Below are positions 26,534 through 34,199 of a DNA stretch of 64,000 nucleotides, in pieces. The notes beneath the pieces were generated by a model. It was not told the DNA's origin and did not search any database. It was given only the letters and a program-made list of their open reading frames with translations. Made by a program: the position numbers and the translations under genes. The stretch is from Desulfocorpusculum sp964414345 (GTDB lineage: Bacteria > Desulfobacterota > Desulfocorpusculales > Desulfocorpusculum): positions 1 to 64,000 of the forward strand of contig CAYPWF010000005.1 in NCBI GenBank assembly GCA_964414345.1, written 5' to 3'. Within the stretch, counting starts at the first letter, position 1, and every line of letters begins with the position of its first letter.

Positions 26534-26556
26534 GGCGGGACCCAAGAGGCCCCGCC
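26534..26556 (-). terminator. hairpin between oah and dch, possible terminator or attenuator
   Basis: On the minus strand GGCGGGGCC and GGTCCCGCC pair over 9 positions (one G-U) around a TCTTG loop. TTGGTTTTCC follows, a short and imperfect T-tract. It is 14 bases past the oah stop, so it could lower expression of dch and downstream genes relative to oah, or protect the oah transcript 3' end. Confidence 0.55.
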
Positions 26557-26570
26557 CGATTTGAATTCTC

Positions 26571-27701
26571 CTAGGCCTGCGGCTTGCCCAGAACCGCCTC
26601 TTTTAGTTCCTCGTCAAAGGGATGGGCTTGGGCCAGAAGCTGCCTGTACTTGATGAAGTCTATCAGGTCCTTGCCTGTGATCTTCTTGGTGTTGAAGGCG
26701 TGAAAGCCTAGGAAAGCCTCTGTCATCATGTTCACAGAGAGCCAGTGGCGGTTGGCCAGCTTGGTCATGTCCCAGAAGAACTTTTTCTTCATGCGGATAC
26801 CGTCTATGGACTTGATAAGACAGCCTGGGAAAAGATTGGTGAAGGTCCATAGAATCTCTCCCACACACTGGTCCAGGAGGGCTAGATCCTTCTTGGCCTC
26901 CTTGACGTAAGCCCTGGCCTTGGCCAGCTCCTCCCCTTTCTTGAACTCCCCGTAGACGATCTCCCCATCCTCCACGTACTTGTCTGTTATGACCTGGGGG
27001 TTGCGTACCCACTTGTCCCCGTCCTTGATGACCGGAACCACCTTTGAGATGAGCCCCAGTCGCTTCATCTTATAAGCACTCCACATCTCGCAGGAGACGC
27101 AGTTCCACATGGCATCCTCCATGCTGAGGAACCATGGGAGGAAATCCGTGGAGCCCCCATCCGGCGCAGAGCCGTGGCGGGGACCGGCCTGCCCGAAAAT
27201 TGCTAGGTCAGAGGCCACAGTCAGATCACAGGCCATTCCTATCTCCTGTCCGCCTGCCACCCGCATGCCGTTTACCCTGCAAATGACGGGTTTCTTGCAA
27301 TTCAAAATGGCATCCACCATGCCGTTGAACAAATCCATGTACAGGCCGTATTCCTGGGGATTGCCCCCGTAGTACTCTGCATACTCCTTGGTGTTGCCCC
27401 CGGTGCAGAAGGCATCTGTTCCCACAGCAGTAAAAACAACGGCCACCACGCTTCTGTCCATGGAAGCCTTGTGAAACCCGGAGATGACCCCCTTTACCAT
27501 CTCAGTGGTGTAGGAGTTGTATTGCCTCGGGTTGTTCAATATGACCCAGGCCGAATAAAGCCCCTCCACGGGCCGGCCTTTGGGGTCCAAAATGGGCCTT
27601 TTCTCGTAAATGGTGCAGGGGGCTTCTTTCCCAAAATGCTCATCCCCCCAAAGGTCGTGGTCTTTCATGCCTTTCTCTTTGGGCAGCCAATCCAGGGACA
27701 T
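26571..27701 (-). CDS. oah: 6-oxocyclohex-1-ene-1-carbonyl-CoA hydrolase (ring opening)
   Basis: Also called BamA. This crotonase-family enzyme hydrates and cleaves the ring of 6-oxocyclohex-1-ene-1-carbonyl-CoA to 3-hydroxypimeloyl-CoA. At 376 residues it has the typical family length, longer than ordinary crotonases. Characteristic stretches are LNNPRQYNSYTTEMVKG, DAFCTGGNTKEYAEYYGG, NGMRVAGGQEIGMACD and FGQAGPRHGSAPDGG. AAGGAGG lies 5 bases before the ATG. bamA is widely used as a marker for anaerobic aromatic degradation, which makes this the firmest anchor for the locus. Confidence 0.96.
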   Translation of the reverse strand: MSLDWLPKEKGMKDHDLWGDEHFGKEAPCTIYEKRPILDPKGRPVEGLYSAWVILNNPRQYNSYTTEMVKGVISGFHKASMDRSVVAVVFTAVGTDAFCTGGNTKEYAEYYGGNPQEYGLYMDLFNGMVDAILNCKKPVICRVNGMRVAGGQEIGMACDLTVASDLAIFGQAGPRHGSAPDGGSTDFLPWFLSMEDAMWNCVSCEMWSAYKMKRLGLISKVVPVIKDGDKWVRNPQVITDKYVEDGEIVYGEFKKGEELAKARAYVKEAKKDLALLDQCVGEILWTFTNLFPGCLIKSIDGIRMKKKFFWDMTKLANRHWLSVNMMTEAFLGFHAFNTKKITGKDLIDFIKYRQLLAQAHPFDEELKEAVLGKPQA

Positions 27702-27811
27702 CGCAACCTCCTTATTCTCTTGTTTCGTTATTTGCTGACTTGGATTTCTGATATCAACCAGCCGGCACCTGCTCGCAGCTTCTTATCTAAGCCCTTTCCT
27801 GTCCCCCTCCA

Positions 27812-28417
27812 TCACCCCCTCTCGGCTATCTTTCTTTGTCCCCCGAAGGCCTTCTCCCCGCCTTCCAAAAAAGCCACCTGGGACCACTCCTGACAACGCT
27901 CCACCCTATCCAACATGACGTTGAGATGGTGCAGCTCGCTTCTGAATCTATCATGATCCTTTTCCAGCACCAGGAAGCGGTTAACAGGGGTCTTCCCCCT
28001 GTACTCCTCCATCCTCTTCCTTAGGCTTCGAATGGTCTTTTCCAGCAGCACCTTTTTCTGCTTGAGGCAATCCAGAGCTTTTTCTTTATCCAAGGCGAAA
28101 ATAAAAAAATATCCCAGATTGGAAAGGTCATAGGTGATGTTCTTGTCCAGGAGGGACTTCTCAACAAGCCTGGCCAGACGTTCCCGGCCCTTGGAGGTAA
28201 GGCTGTAAACACGCCTCTCTGGCATGAGCCCTTCCCTCTCCCTGCGGGAACTCACCATCCCTTGATCTTCAAGGGACCCCAGGGTCTTGTAAATCATGGG
28301 AGGGCTTATCTTGGCCCAGGAGTCCATGCGGTGGACCTTGACCAGCTGGTTGATCTGGTAGCCGTGCATGGGCTCATCCAGGAGAAAACCCATTACCACC
28401 AGCTCATACTTGGACAT
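27812..28417 (-). CDS. PadR-family transcriptional regulator of the benzoyl-CoA locus
   Basis: 201-residue PadR-type repressor. An N-terminal winged helix (LLDEPMHGYQINQLV, MIYKTLGSLEDQGMV, RVYSLTSKGRERL) is followed by a long helical C-terminal dimerisation domain with coiled-coil character. PadR proteins typically respond to aromatic acids or their derivatives. It is the first gene of the locus and has an inverted-repeat operator next to its own promoter, with a matching one before bamB. Autoregulation plus control of bamB-had is the simplest reading; the effector could be benzoyl-CoA (inference). Confidence 0.9.
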   Translation of the reverse strand: MSKYELVVMGFLLDEPMHGYQINQLVKVHRMDSWAKISPPMIYKTLGSLEDQGMVSSRREREGLMPERRVYSLTSKGRERLARLVEKSLLDKNITYDLSNLGYFFIFALDKEKALDCLKQKKVLLEKTIRSLRKRMEEYRGKTPVNRFLVLEKDHDRFRSELHHLNVMLDRVERCQEWSQVAFLEGGEKAFGGQRKIAERG

Positions 28418-28478
28418 CCCGGGCCTCCTCTAACGGGGCCTCCGAAATCTGCCGGAAGCCGTAAGCTAATCTACTTCT

Positions 28479-28531
28479 GACTAGTCTCTTTGAAACTAGT
28501 CTTAGTTACCCTACATGGAATGGGATGTCAA
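28479..28531 (-). promoter_or_regulatory. promoter and inverted-repeat operator upstream of padR
   Basis: On the minus strand TTGACA (28526-28531), a 17-base spacer and TAACTA (28503-28508) form a strong promoter. Next to the -10 box lies the inverted repeat GACTAGT (28479-28485) and ACTAGTC (28495-28501) with a 9-base spacer. Its 21-base core is identical to the bamB site at 19 positions. The arrangement would block the start site when a repressor binds. Confidence 0.8.
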
Positions 28532-28667
28532 GAGAATTTTTAGGTCTGTTTGGCACCAATGGGGGCAGGCAGCCGGGCGAATGGTATTTGATCCCAAACA
28601 TCGGACTCCTCAAACCAAGCTCTCCGGCCTGGAGGCTTGACTTTGAACCCTGAACTCTCCCGGCCTC

Positions 28668-29450
28668 TTACTCCTTGCCCGGAGCAGACCAAAGAAGCCC
28701 TCCTGCCTCGTCCAGAAGCAGGATGGAGGAAACAGGGGTGAAGAGCTTCTCCCCAGGGGCTTCTCCCTTAAGCCTTATTGAGCCAAGTGTGAGCCTGAGA
28801 TTCCCTCGGGCGTCTCCCATCTGCAGGGTTGGCTCCCCCTGCTCCAGCACTCCGAGACCTGCCCTGGGCTCTCCTGTTTGGTCATAGAAATTGAGGAGCA
28901 CATCCTCCTCCTCGCTGAAGCCCATATGTGCCCTGACTGTCTGCCGCCCATCCATAAGAAGAAGGGACGGGTCCCCCTGCAAACCTACCTTGGCAGCCAG
29001 TCTTGTGTGCCCTGTCTTGTCTCGAAGCTCTAGGCCAGGATCATTCCCTTGCCCCAGGCGCAGGCTGGCCCTGCCCTCTGCCGAGTCGTCCAAGAGGGTT
29101 ACCTGCGGTGTACCTTCCATCCAGGTTCCCAGGATCACCCTGAATTCTCCCTGGCTGTCATGCAGGGAAAGAAAAGACTCCCCTAAGGGATCCAACCCGG
29201 CCATGAGTCTCACCCGGCCTGCCCGATCGTACAGCACGAGTCTGGCACCGCCTTCTCGATGCGCCCCAATCCTCCCCATGACTCTGCCCGAAGCGTCTAT
29301 CACCCTGAACTCCTCTGCGGCTACAACCTTTTCCTTTAACACGGCCCTCTGAGCCGATACCCCCTGGACCTCCAGAAGGGTCCCACCTATCATGCCACCC
29401 AGCACACCCCCACCCAGGATACCCAGCAACTGAATCCACGATGCCTTCAC
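28668..29450 (-). CDS. exported protein built of short beta-type repeats
   Basis: 260 residues, function unknown. A hydrophobic, glycine-rich N-terminus (LLGILGGGVLGGMIGG) looks like a signal anchor. The rest is a series of roughly eight units of 20-30 residues following a loose pattern L-x-D-x-x-G-x-x-R-x-x-x-G, for example RVIDASGRVMGRIG, VLYDRAGRVRLMAG, SLHDSQGEFRVILG and ELRDKTGHTRLAAK. This suggests a stacked beta structure outside the cytoplasm. It starts with GTG at 29450, with AGGAGG 8-9 bases upstream. No enzymatic motif was seen. Confidence 0.75.
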   Translation of the reverse strand: MKASWIQLLGILGGGVLGGMIGGTLLEVQGVSAQRAVLKEKVVAAEEFRVIDASGRVMGRIGAHREGGARLVLYDRAGRVRLMAGLDPLGESFLSLHDSQGEFRVILGTWMEGTPQVTLLDDSAEGRASLRLGQGNDPGLELRDKTGHTRLAAKVGLQGDPSLLLMDGRQTVRAHMGFSEEEDVLLNFYDQTGEPRAGLGVLEQGEPTLQMGDARGNLRLTLGSIRLKGEAPGEKLFTPVSSILLLDEAGGLLWSAPGKE

Positions 29451-29535
29451 TTACATGACCTCCTGTCAAGTTAAGTTTTCTCCATTCCCGGGGGACGGGA
29501 TCGGGAAAAGGGTCTGCACCCTTAGTACTTGAAAA

Positions 29536-29829
29536 TCAAACCTCATGGTATTGCGGATTCCCCCAATCGGAAAAACTAAAGTTCTGTAGCACGCTGTGCC
29601 CGTTGAAGTCCAGCACGCGGCAGTCGTCGGTCTGCTTCAGATCCTCCAAGACCAGTCGGTAATGCTCCCCATACCGTTGCATCACCTTTTCCAGGGGAAG
29701 CTCGTAGGCTACGAACTTTCGTATCCCTTTGGAGGCAAGTTTCTCCACCAATTTTGGATCAGTGAGGGACTCAAAGTTTGTAAGTATCACTATGGGCCCT
29801 GTTCCTGTGAGGAAGATCCCGGCTTTCAT
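29536..29829 (-). CDS. small conserved-looking protein of unknown function
   Basis: 97 residues with a compact alpha/beta appearance: GIFLTGTGPIVILTNFESL, then LVEKLASKGIRKFVAYELP, ending with LDFNGHSVLQNFSFSDWG. There is no signal peptide or membrane segment. I do not recognise a named family. GGAGG lies upstream of the ATG at 29829. It is located 85 bases before the beta-repeat gene in the same direction and diverges from the sigma factor gene. Confidence 0.65.
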   Translation of the reverse strand: MKAGIFLTGTGPIVILTNFESLTDPKLVEKLASKGIRKFVAYELPLEKVMQRYGEHYRLVLEDLKQTDDCRVLDFNGHSVLQNFSFSDWGNPQYHEV

Positions 29830-30045
29830 GCGGCACCTCCTCCATCGGGTCTCCGATCCGCCATCCCCCTTAAGAAAGATTCTAACACAAAAGTTTGATA
29901 CAGGCCTCCAAGGATGGACCTAAACCCACGCCAAACAGATATCTTCTTTAAGCGTTTTCTAAAAAGATTTTCATGGGGTTGTAAACCTCCAGGCATGCAA
30001 AGTTCGTCAAATTTAGCGAAACCTGAGCTGGAAACGAGGGGGGCA

Positions 30046-30744
30046 ATGGATACAATCTTGGCTCTGGCAGATCCCTCTGTTGTGGGTGCGCAACTCCTGT
30101 GCTATAAGGATCAAGAAGCTTCATGGATCAAGACACAGGAGCAACCTGCGCTTCATATGGACCTCAGTGATGAAGAGCTCGTGGAGTTGGCCAAAGGTGG
30201 AGATCGAAGGGCCTTCGAGGAGCTGGTGGTGCGCCACCAGGAGCGAGCTTATTCCCTGGCTTTGCACATGTGCCTGGGGGATACCCTGGAAGCCCAGGAT
30301 CTCACTCAGGAAGCCTTTCTGCGGGCATTTCGAAATATCGGAAATTTCAGAGGGGACTCAGCGTTCTATACCTGGCTTTTCAGGATCGTGGTAAATACCT
30401 GCCTGGATGGAAGACGAAGAAAACTGCGCTGGGAAAACCTGTTTTCTTTTTGGAGATCCAGGTCCGAGGAGCAGGAGGAAAGCGACGAGCTGGAGGCGCA
30501 AGCAGATCCCAAGCCCGGTTCCGACCCTTTGGCCATGTTAAGCAACAAGGAGCTTTCCAGACAGGTGCGAAAAGCCCTTGAGGGACTTCCTCCAAGGCAA
30601 AGGATGGCCCTTCAGCTGAAAGTCATCCACGGTATGAGCCTCAAGGAGATCTCCGAACTAATGGGAGCTGCCGAGGGGACTGTGAAGAGCCATCTTTTCA
30701 GGGCCACCCACAGGCTTCAGCAGGAGCTGAAGGACTGGCTGTGA
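30046..30744 (+). CDS. ECF (RpoE-like) RNA polymerase sigma factor
   Basis: About 232 residues with the two conserved regions of group IV sigma factors. Region 2 runs from DLSDEELVELAKGG through RAFEELVVRHQERAYSLAL and DLTQEAFLRAFRNIGNF to the -10 recognition helix. Region 4 contains LPPRQRMALQLKVIHGMSLKEISELMG and AEGTVKSHLFRA. The ATG at 30046 has GAGG 6 bases upstream; the frame is open back to 29914 and the homologous part starts near 30157, so the start is uncertain. The next gene is its anti-sigma factor, 19 bases away. Confidence 0.9.
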   Translation: MDTILALADPSVVGAQLLCYKDQEASWIKTQEQPALHMDLSDEELVELAKGGDRRAFEELVVRHQERAYSLALHMCLGDTLEAQDLTQEAFLRAFRNIGNFRGDSAFYTWLFRIVVNTCLDGRRRKLRWENLFSFWRSRSEEQEESDELEAQADPKPGSDPLAMLSNKELSRQVRKALEGLPPRQRMALQLKVIHGMSLKEISELMGAAEGTVKSHLFRATHRLQQELKDWL

Positions 30745-30763
30745 AGTTAGGGAGGAAAGAACC

Positions 30764-31255
30764 ATGAAAGAATGCTCCCGTTTCAAAGAACATCTCCTAC
30801 TGGATGTGCACCAAGAGCAGCTTCCCGAGCATGATAAGTGGCTGGAACATCTGGCAACATGCTCTGAGTGCCGGCAGGAGAGGGAGAAACTAGAGGCCAT
30901 GCTCCTCAAAGTGGAGCAGGCTTGGCGTGTTCCCCAGCCAACTTCCTTTGAGTCGGCCAGGCTTAAGAAATCAATTCTCCAAGAATTGGAAAAAAGGCCG
31001 AGCAGTATGAGAAACTGGGCCTGGCCGGTTAGGTTGCCGGTTCCTGCTTTAGCCGGGGCAGTGATGATAATGGTGGCGGGATGGTTGGGCTGGCAGCATT
31101 TTGCACCCCACAGGATGGAGAGCAACAATCCTGAGAGCGAAGAGAGGCTTTTGGTTCAGGAAAAGGATCTCTTGGAGGACATGGAGCTTTTGGAAGACAT
31201 GGACGTAATCCAGAGACTGGTTCAAATCCTGGACAAGAAGGAGGCCGTGCTCTGA
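30764..31255 (+). CDS. zinc-finger anti-sigma factor
   Basis: 163-residue membrane-anchored anti-sigma factor. The N-terminal ZAS-type motif HLATCSEC (H-x3-C-x2-C) would bind the upstream ECF sigma factor at the membrane. One transmembrane helix (ALAGAVMIMVAGWLGW) is followed by a short acidic periplasmic tail ending near LVQILDKKEAVL. GGAGGAAAG precedes the ATG. The gene pair with sigma is the classic arrangement. Confidence 0.88.
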   Translation: MKECSRFKEHLLLDVHQEQLPEHDKWLEHLATCSECRQEREKLEAMLLKVEQAWRVPQPTSFESARLKKSILQELEKRPSSMRNWAWPVRLPVPALAGAVMIMVAGWLGWQHFAPHRMESNNPESEERLLVQEKDLLEDMELLEDMDVIQRLVQILDKKEAVL

Positions 31256-31290
31256 GCAAAAGCGCGGTTTGAGGCAAGCCTGGGGAAGTG

Positions 31291-31812
31291 ATGAAAAAGA
31301 CTAGCCTATTGGACATCTCCTGGATTAGGTCTTTGAGCTTGGGGTGGGGTATCATATTTCGGCTGGGGCTAGGTTCCTTATTTTGGGCTGCTGTTGGGCT
31401 GGCTGGGCCAGGCATATCAGTTGCTTTAGATACCGCCTACGATCAGGACCCGATTCAGAGACTCAAACCACCCCCTTCAGTGGAACGGAGGCTTCCACCT
31501 CCCCCCACTGAGAAGCGAAGAGCTCCTTCTGAAGCCCCAAGCAGACTTACACCAGAGGAAAGGGGGAGACTGCACCAAAGACTCCAGCAGTTCCGTTCCC
31601 TCCCCCCTGAGAAGCGTGAGAACCTGCGGGAGAGATGGCAGAGGTGGAAGAGCCTCCCCCCTCAGGATCAAGACCTGTATCGCAAAAGGTTCGAGCAGTG
31701 GAGAAGCCTTCCTCCGGATGAACAGTTGCGCTACCGCCAGAAACTCAGAAATCCGGAAAAGCTGAGCCCTCAAGAACGAGACGAAATCCGCCAAAGGTTC
31801 TTGGGACGCTGA
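31291..31812 (+). CDS. DUF3106-type exported protein
   Basis: 173 residues with a signal peptide (LGSLFWAAVGLAGPGISVA) and a charged region of repeated short helices: LTPEERGRLHQRLQQFRSLPP, RWQRWKSLPPQDQ, RFEQWRSLPPDEQ and LSPQERDEIRQRF. This x-W-x-S-L-P-P pattern is the DUF3106 signature. Such proteins often follow ECF sigma/anti-sigma pairs and recall the periplasmic sensors CpxP and ZraP, so a role as envelope sensor or target of this sigma factor is plausible (inference). Confidence 0.82.
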   Translation: MKKTSLLDISWIRSLSLGWGIIFRLGLGSLFWAAVGLAGPGISVALDTAYDQDPIQRLKPPPSVERRLPPPPTEKRRAPSEAPSRLTPEERGRLHQRLQQFRSLPPEKRENLRERWQRWKSLPPQDQDLYRKRFEQWRSLPPDEQLRYRQKLRNPEKLSPQERDEIRQRFLGR

Positions 31813-31866
31813 GCATCAGGGCCCAGACTCTGGCACAAGCCGAGCAGCATCTTTCACCAACAGCAC

Positions 31867-32076
31867 TAACCCGGATTATACTGCAAGGCCTGTGACTTTG
31901 GGGGCCACGCCCCCCCAAGCCCCAGGCACTCTCTAGCATATCCCGACTCTGACCAGGGCCGAATCTGAAACCGAGGATCAGGGTGTCTTTGAGCATGGCC
32001 CGGTTTGTCCGAACAATCCATTGAGATAACCCGCATTATTTACTTATGGTGAATGATGTGGGCCGCGTGCGGGTTG
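31867..32076 (+). repeat. dispersed 198-bp element, copy 2 (plus orientation)
   Basis: Left end TAACCCGGATTAT at 31867-31879, internal GGGGGC/GCCCCC hairpin near 31900-31915, then TTTGAGCATGGCC. The right-end hairpin (from 32027) is shared with an inverted copy extending to 32239. The right boundary is therefore approximate. Confidence 0.7.
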
Positions 32077-32239
32077 GCTTTTCCATGTGATAGGCCGAGT
32101 TGAACCATACTCGAGAACATGCTGATTTCAGGTTCTGGGGGGTATGTGAGAAAATGTGGAAATTTGGCTGGGGCTTGAGGGTTTCCCTTAGGTCCAAATC
32201 CTGCAAAATCAAAGCCCATCCGCCCTGCAATGCGGGCTA
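32027..32239 (-). repeat. dispersed 198-bp element, copy 3 (minus orientation)
   Basis: Reads from 32239 (TAGCCCGCATTGC) down to 32027 (ATAATGCGGGTTA on the minus strand; TAACCCGCATTAT on plus). It lies tail-to-tail with copy 2 and fills the space between two convergent gene ends. The final TA(G) of this copy overlaps the TAG stop codon of the neighbouring acetyltransferase gene. Confidence 0.65.
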
Positions 32240-32881
32240 GTTTGTCTCTAGAATCCCGAACAAGAGCTTTCTGAACCGACGGATATCCAGCTCTGAGACC
32301 CTTGAGCCTATTCGGGCTAAGAACACATTTTCCTCTCTTATGGCTACGTTGGGCTCGTTGGTTGGGTACTCCTTGAAACCATATGGTTTCATCAAGTTGA
32401 TCATCATCTGGCGATACTGGGCCAGGGTAAAGCCGGTCCCCTCCAAATCCCAATGCCAGGAAAATCCGTTCATATAAGCTATCTTCTCCTCATAGAAGTC
32501 CCTGTCCATGGCCATGTGTACCAGTTTTTGGGCGATCCCCAGGTTTCTCCAGTTCCGGCTTACCTCGATGGCTCCCATTTCATACATGAGTTTTCCCAAG
32601 GCAGCCCACCTTTCCCCTGGGGAGGGGTAATAGCAGCAGGCATATCCCACCACCATATTTCCATCTGCCAGTGCCAAGATCACATTCCCATCCTCCCCGG
32701 AAGCTATTCGTTGGAACAGCTCCAGCTTCTGTATCATGGAGGAGTAATGAGCGAATCTTCCCAACCCCGGGTCCAATTTAAGTCCGAGAAAGGACTCTGG
32801 TGGGCAAAGTGCCCTGAAAAGCAGCTCCCCCCTGGGGGTCTCAACCCTTTGCTCATTGATCTGACCGGGCTTGGGGCACAT
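32237..32881 (-). CDS. AcuA-like GNAT acetyltransferase
   Basis: About 214 residues of the GNAT superfamily. Recognisable parts are LDPGLGRFAHYSSMI, NVILALADGNMVVGYA, EMGAIEVSRNWRNLGIAQKLV (acetyl-CoA-binding region) and the C-terminal strand. It resembles AcuA, which in Bacillus acetylates and inactivates acetyl-CoA synthetase; that target is not shown here. The ATG at 32881 overlaps the upstream stop (TGATG), with GGAG 9 bases before it, so the two GNAT genes are translationally coupled. The stop codon TAG at 32237-32239 falls at the end of a repeat element. Confidence 0.75.
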   Translation of the reverse strand: MCPKPGQINEQRVETPRGELLFRALCPPESFLGLKLDPGLGRFAHYSSMIQKLELFQRIASGEDGNVILALADGNMVVGYACCYYPSPGERWAALGKLMYEMGAIEVSRNWRNLGIAQKLVHMAMDRDFYEEKIAYMNGFSWHWDLEGTGFTLAQYRQMMINLMKPYGFKEYPTNEPNVAIREENVFLARIGSRVSELDIRRFRKLLFGILETN

Positions 32882-33447
32882 CAGAAGTCGCTCCAATCCC
32901 GATGAAGATTCTTCACCATAATTACCAGGTCGTGGTAACCTCCCTGGGGATCCTTCACATAGTCTTCAAGAACAGCCGCCTTGAAGAAGTCCAGCTTCTG
33001 GACCCCTCTCATGGCCGCATCCTCCACCCCTGCTACGAACTCCGCCACAAGCTTCTCTACCCCCATTCCCATGGCCAATTTAACCAAATCCAGAAGCATC
33101 CAGGTGCCAAGTCTTTGGCCCCTGTAAACCGGATCAACCATTATACGGATATGTCCCACATGGCTAAGGCAGCCCCAAGATCTCCTGTGGAGGCTCAAGT
33201 TAGCCACTATCAAACCATCGGACTCCCTGACAGCAACCATGGGGAGGACCCTTTGGTAATCCATCTGCTGGAACCAACTTCTTATAACCTGAGGATCTGA
33301 AACGTTTTCTCGTCTGAACCATCTTTCCCTCTCAGGAATACGAGAAAAGAAATGGTTCAGCCCCTCCTCGTCTTCCAACACCATGGGGCGAAGTAACACG
33401 GGAGTCCCATCCTTGAGCACCACCAGCTTGGGGTAAGCATCGAACAT
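32881..33447 (-). CDS. GNAT-family N-acetyltransferase
   Basis: 188 residues. It contains KDGTPVLLRPMVLEDEEGL at the N-terminus, VANLSLHRRSW, and the acetyl-CoA pyrophosphate-binding region VDPVYRGQRLGTWMLLDLV. The type resembles the protein-acetylating GNATs often found near CoA ligases. The ATG at 33447 has AGGAG 9 bases upstream and is preferred to 33468. It is coupled to the AcuA-like gene downstream. Confidence 0.78.
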   Translation of the reverse strand: MFDAYPKLVVLKDGTPVLLRPMVLEDEEGLNHFFSRIPERERWFRRENVSDPQVIRSWFQQMDYQRVLPMVAVRESDGLIVANLSLHRRSWGCLSHVGHIRIMVDPVYRGQRLGTWMLLDLVKLAMGMGVEKLVAEFVAGVEDAAMRGVQKLDFFKAAVLEDYVKDPQGGYHDLVIMVKNLHRDWSDF

Positions 33448-33514
33448 GCCGCATCTCTCCTTTCCCATAGCCTCAATGACTCCTACCGCCTCAACTGCAG
33501 CTGCCTCCCAATTT

Positions 33515-34180
33515 TCATCGAGGCCCCCTGATTTTTCGAATGTGTTCCATTATCCTGGAAGCCACCTTTGAGGAGTCCAACCCGAGCACCTTTGCTATTT
33601 GGGTTAAGAAACCTTTCACGTAAACATCCGGAGGCAAGAAGTCATACGAATCCTCTTCAATAGACCGAAGATGGCCTCGTCCTATCTTGGTTCTTTGGGC
33701 TATTTCCTCCAGGCTTACAGAGCGGATCTCTCGCACCTGACGAAGCAATGCCCCGGTCCATTCTCCCCTTTGCTCTGCTGCTGCGAGGAGTTCCCTAACA
33801 CGCTGTTCCATTTCTTCTCGCAGCTTTGGATCTTGCACAGAATGCGTTTCCAAACCTCTTGGCTTGGGCGGTATGGGAAGCACTGGGTCAGCAGCCGCAA
33901 GCCTCAAGTGCTGCTCTGCCTCAAGGGGATAAAATCCCTTTTGCCTCAGAATCTCATCCCAATGGCCCCTCCGCTCCGGATCCATCAGGACGTTATAAGC
34001 CTCATGCACCTTGTTTAGGATTTCCTCACGTTGCTCCTCTGTGAAAAGTCCTGCTGTAGCCATGTGGCCGGGCCCGTAAGTCTTGAGAGCTATCTGAAAA
34101 GCCCTCTTGATCTCTGCCACCGTAGCCCTTGGATCCACATCTAGGACCTCGTAAGGATTCAGGGTTCCTAGCTCTATCAT
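33515..34180 (-). CDS. DnaJ-domain protein with RodZ-type helix-turn-helix
   Basis: About 221 residues. The N-terminal ~80 residues are a J-domain-like fold (NPYEVLDVDPRATVAEIKRA, AYNVLMDPERRGHWD) in which the HPD motif is replaced by YGPGH, so it may not stimulate Hsp70. The C-terminal part is a helix-turn-helix of the RodZ/HTH_25 type (VREIRSVSLEEIAQRTKI, LPPDVYVKGFLTQIAKVLGLD). The ATG at 34180 has GGGAG 5 bases upstream; a TTG at 34219 would overlap the ATPase gene. It is 19 bases after the MinD-like gene. Confidence 0.8.
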   Translation of the reverse strand: MIELGTLNPYEVLDVDPRATVAEIKRAFQIALKTYGPGHMATAGLFTEEQREEILNKVHEAYNVLMDPERRGHWDEILRQKGFYPLEAEQHLRLAAADPVLPIPPKPRGLETHSVQDPKLREEMEQRVRELLAAAEQRGEWTGALLRQVREIRSVSLEEIAQRTKIGRGHLRSIEEDSYDFLPPDVYVKGFLTQIAKVLGLDSSKVASRIMEHIRKIRGPR

Positions 34181-34199
34181 GGAATCTCCCAGCCTCTTA

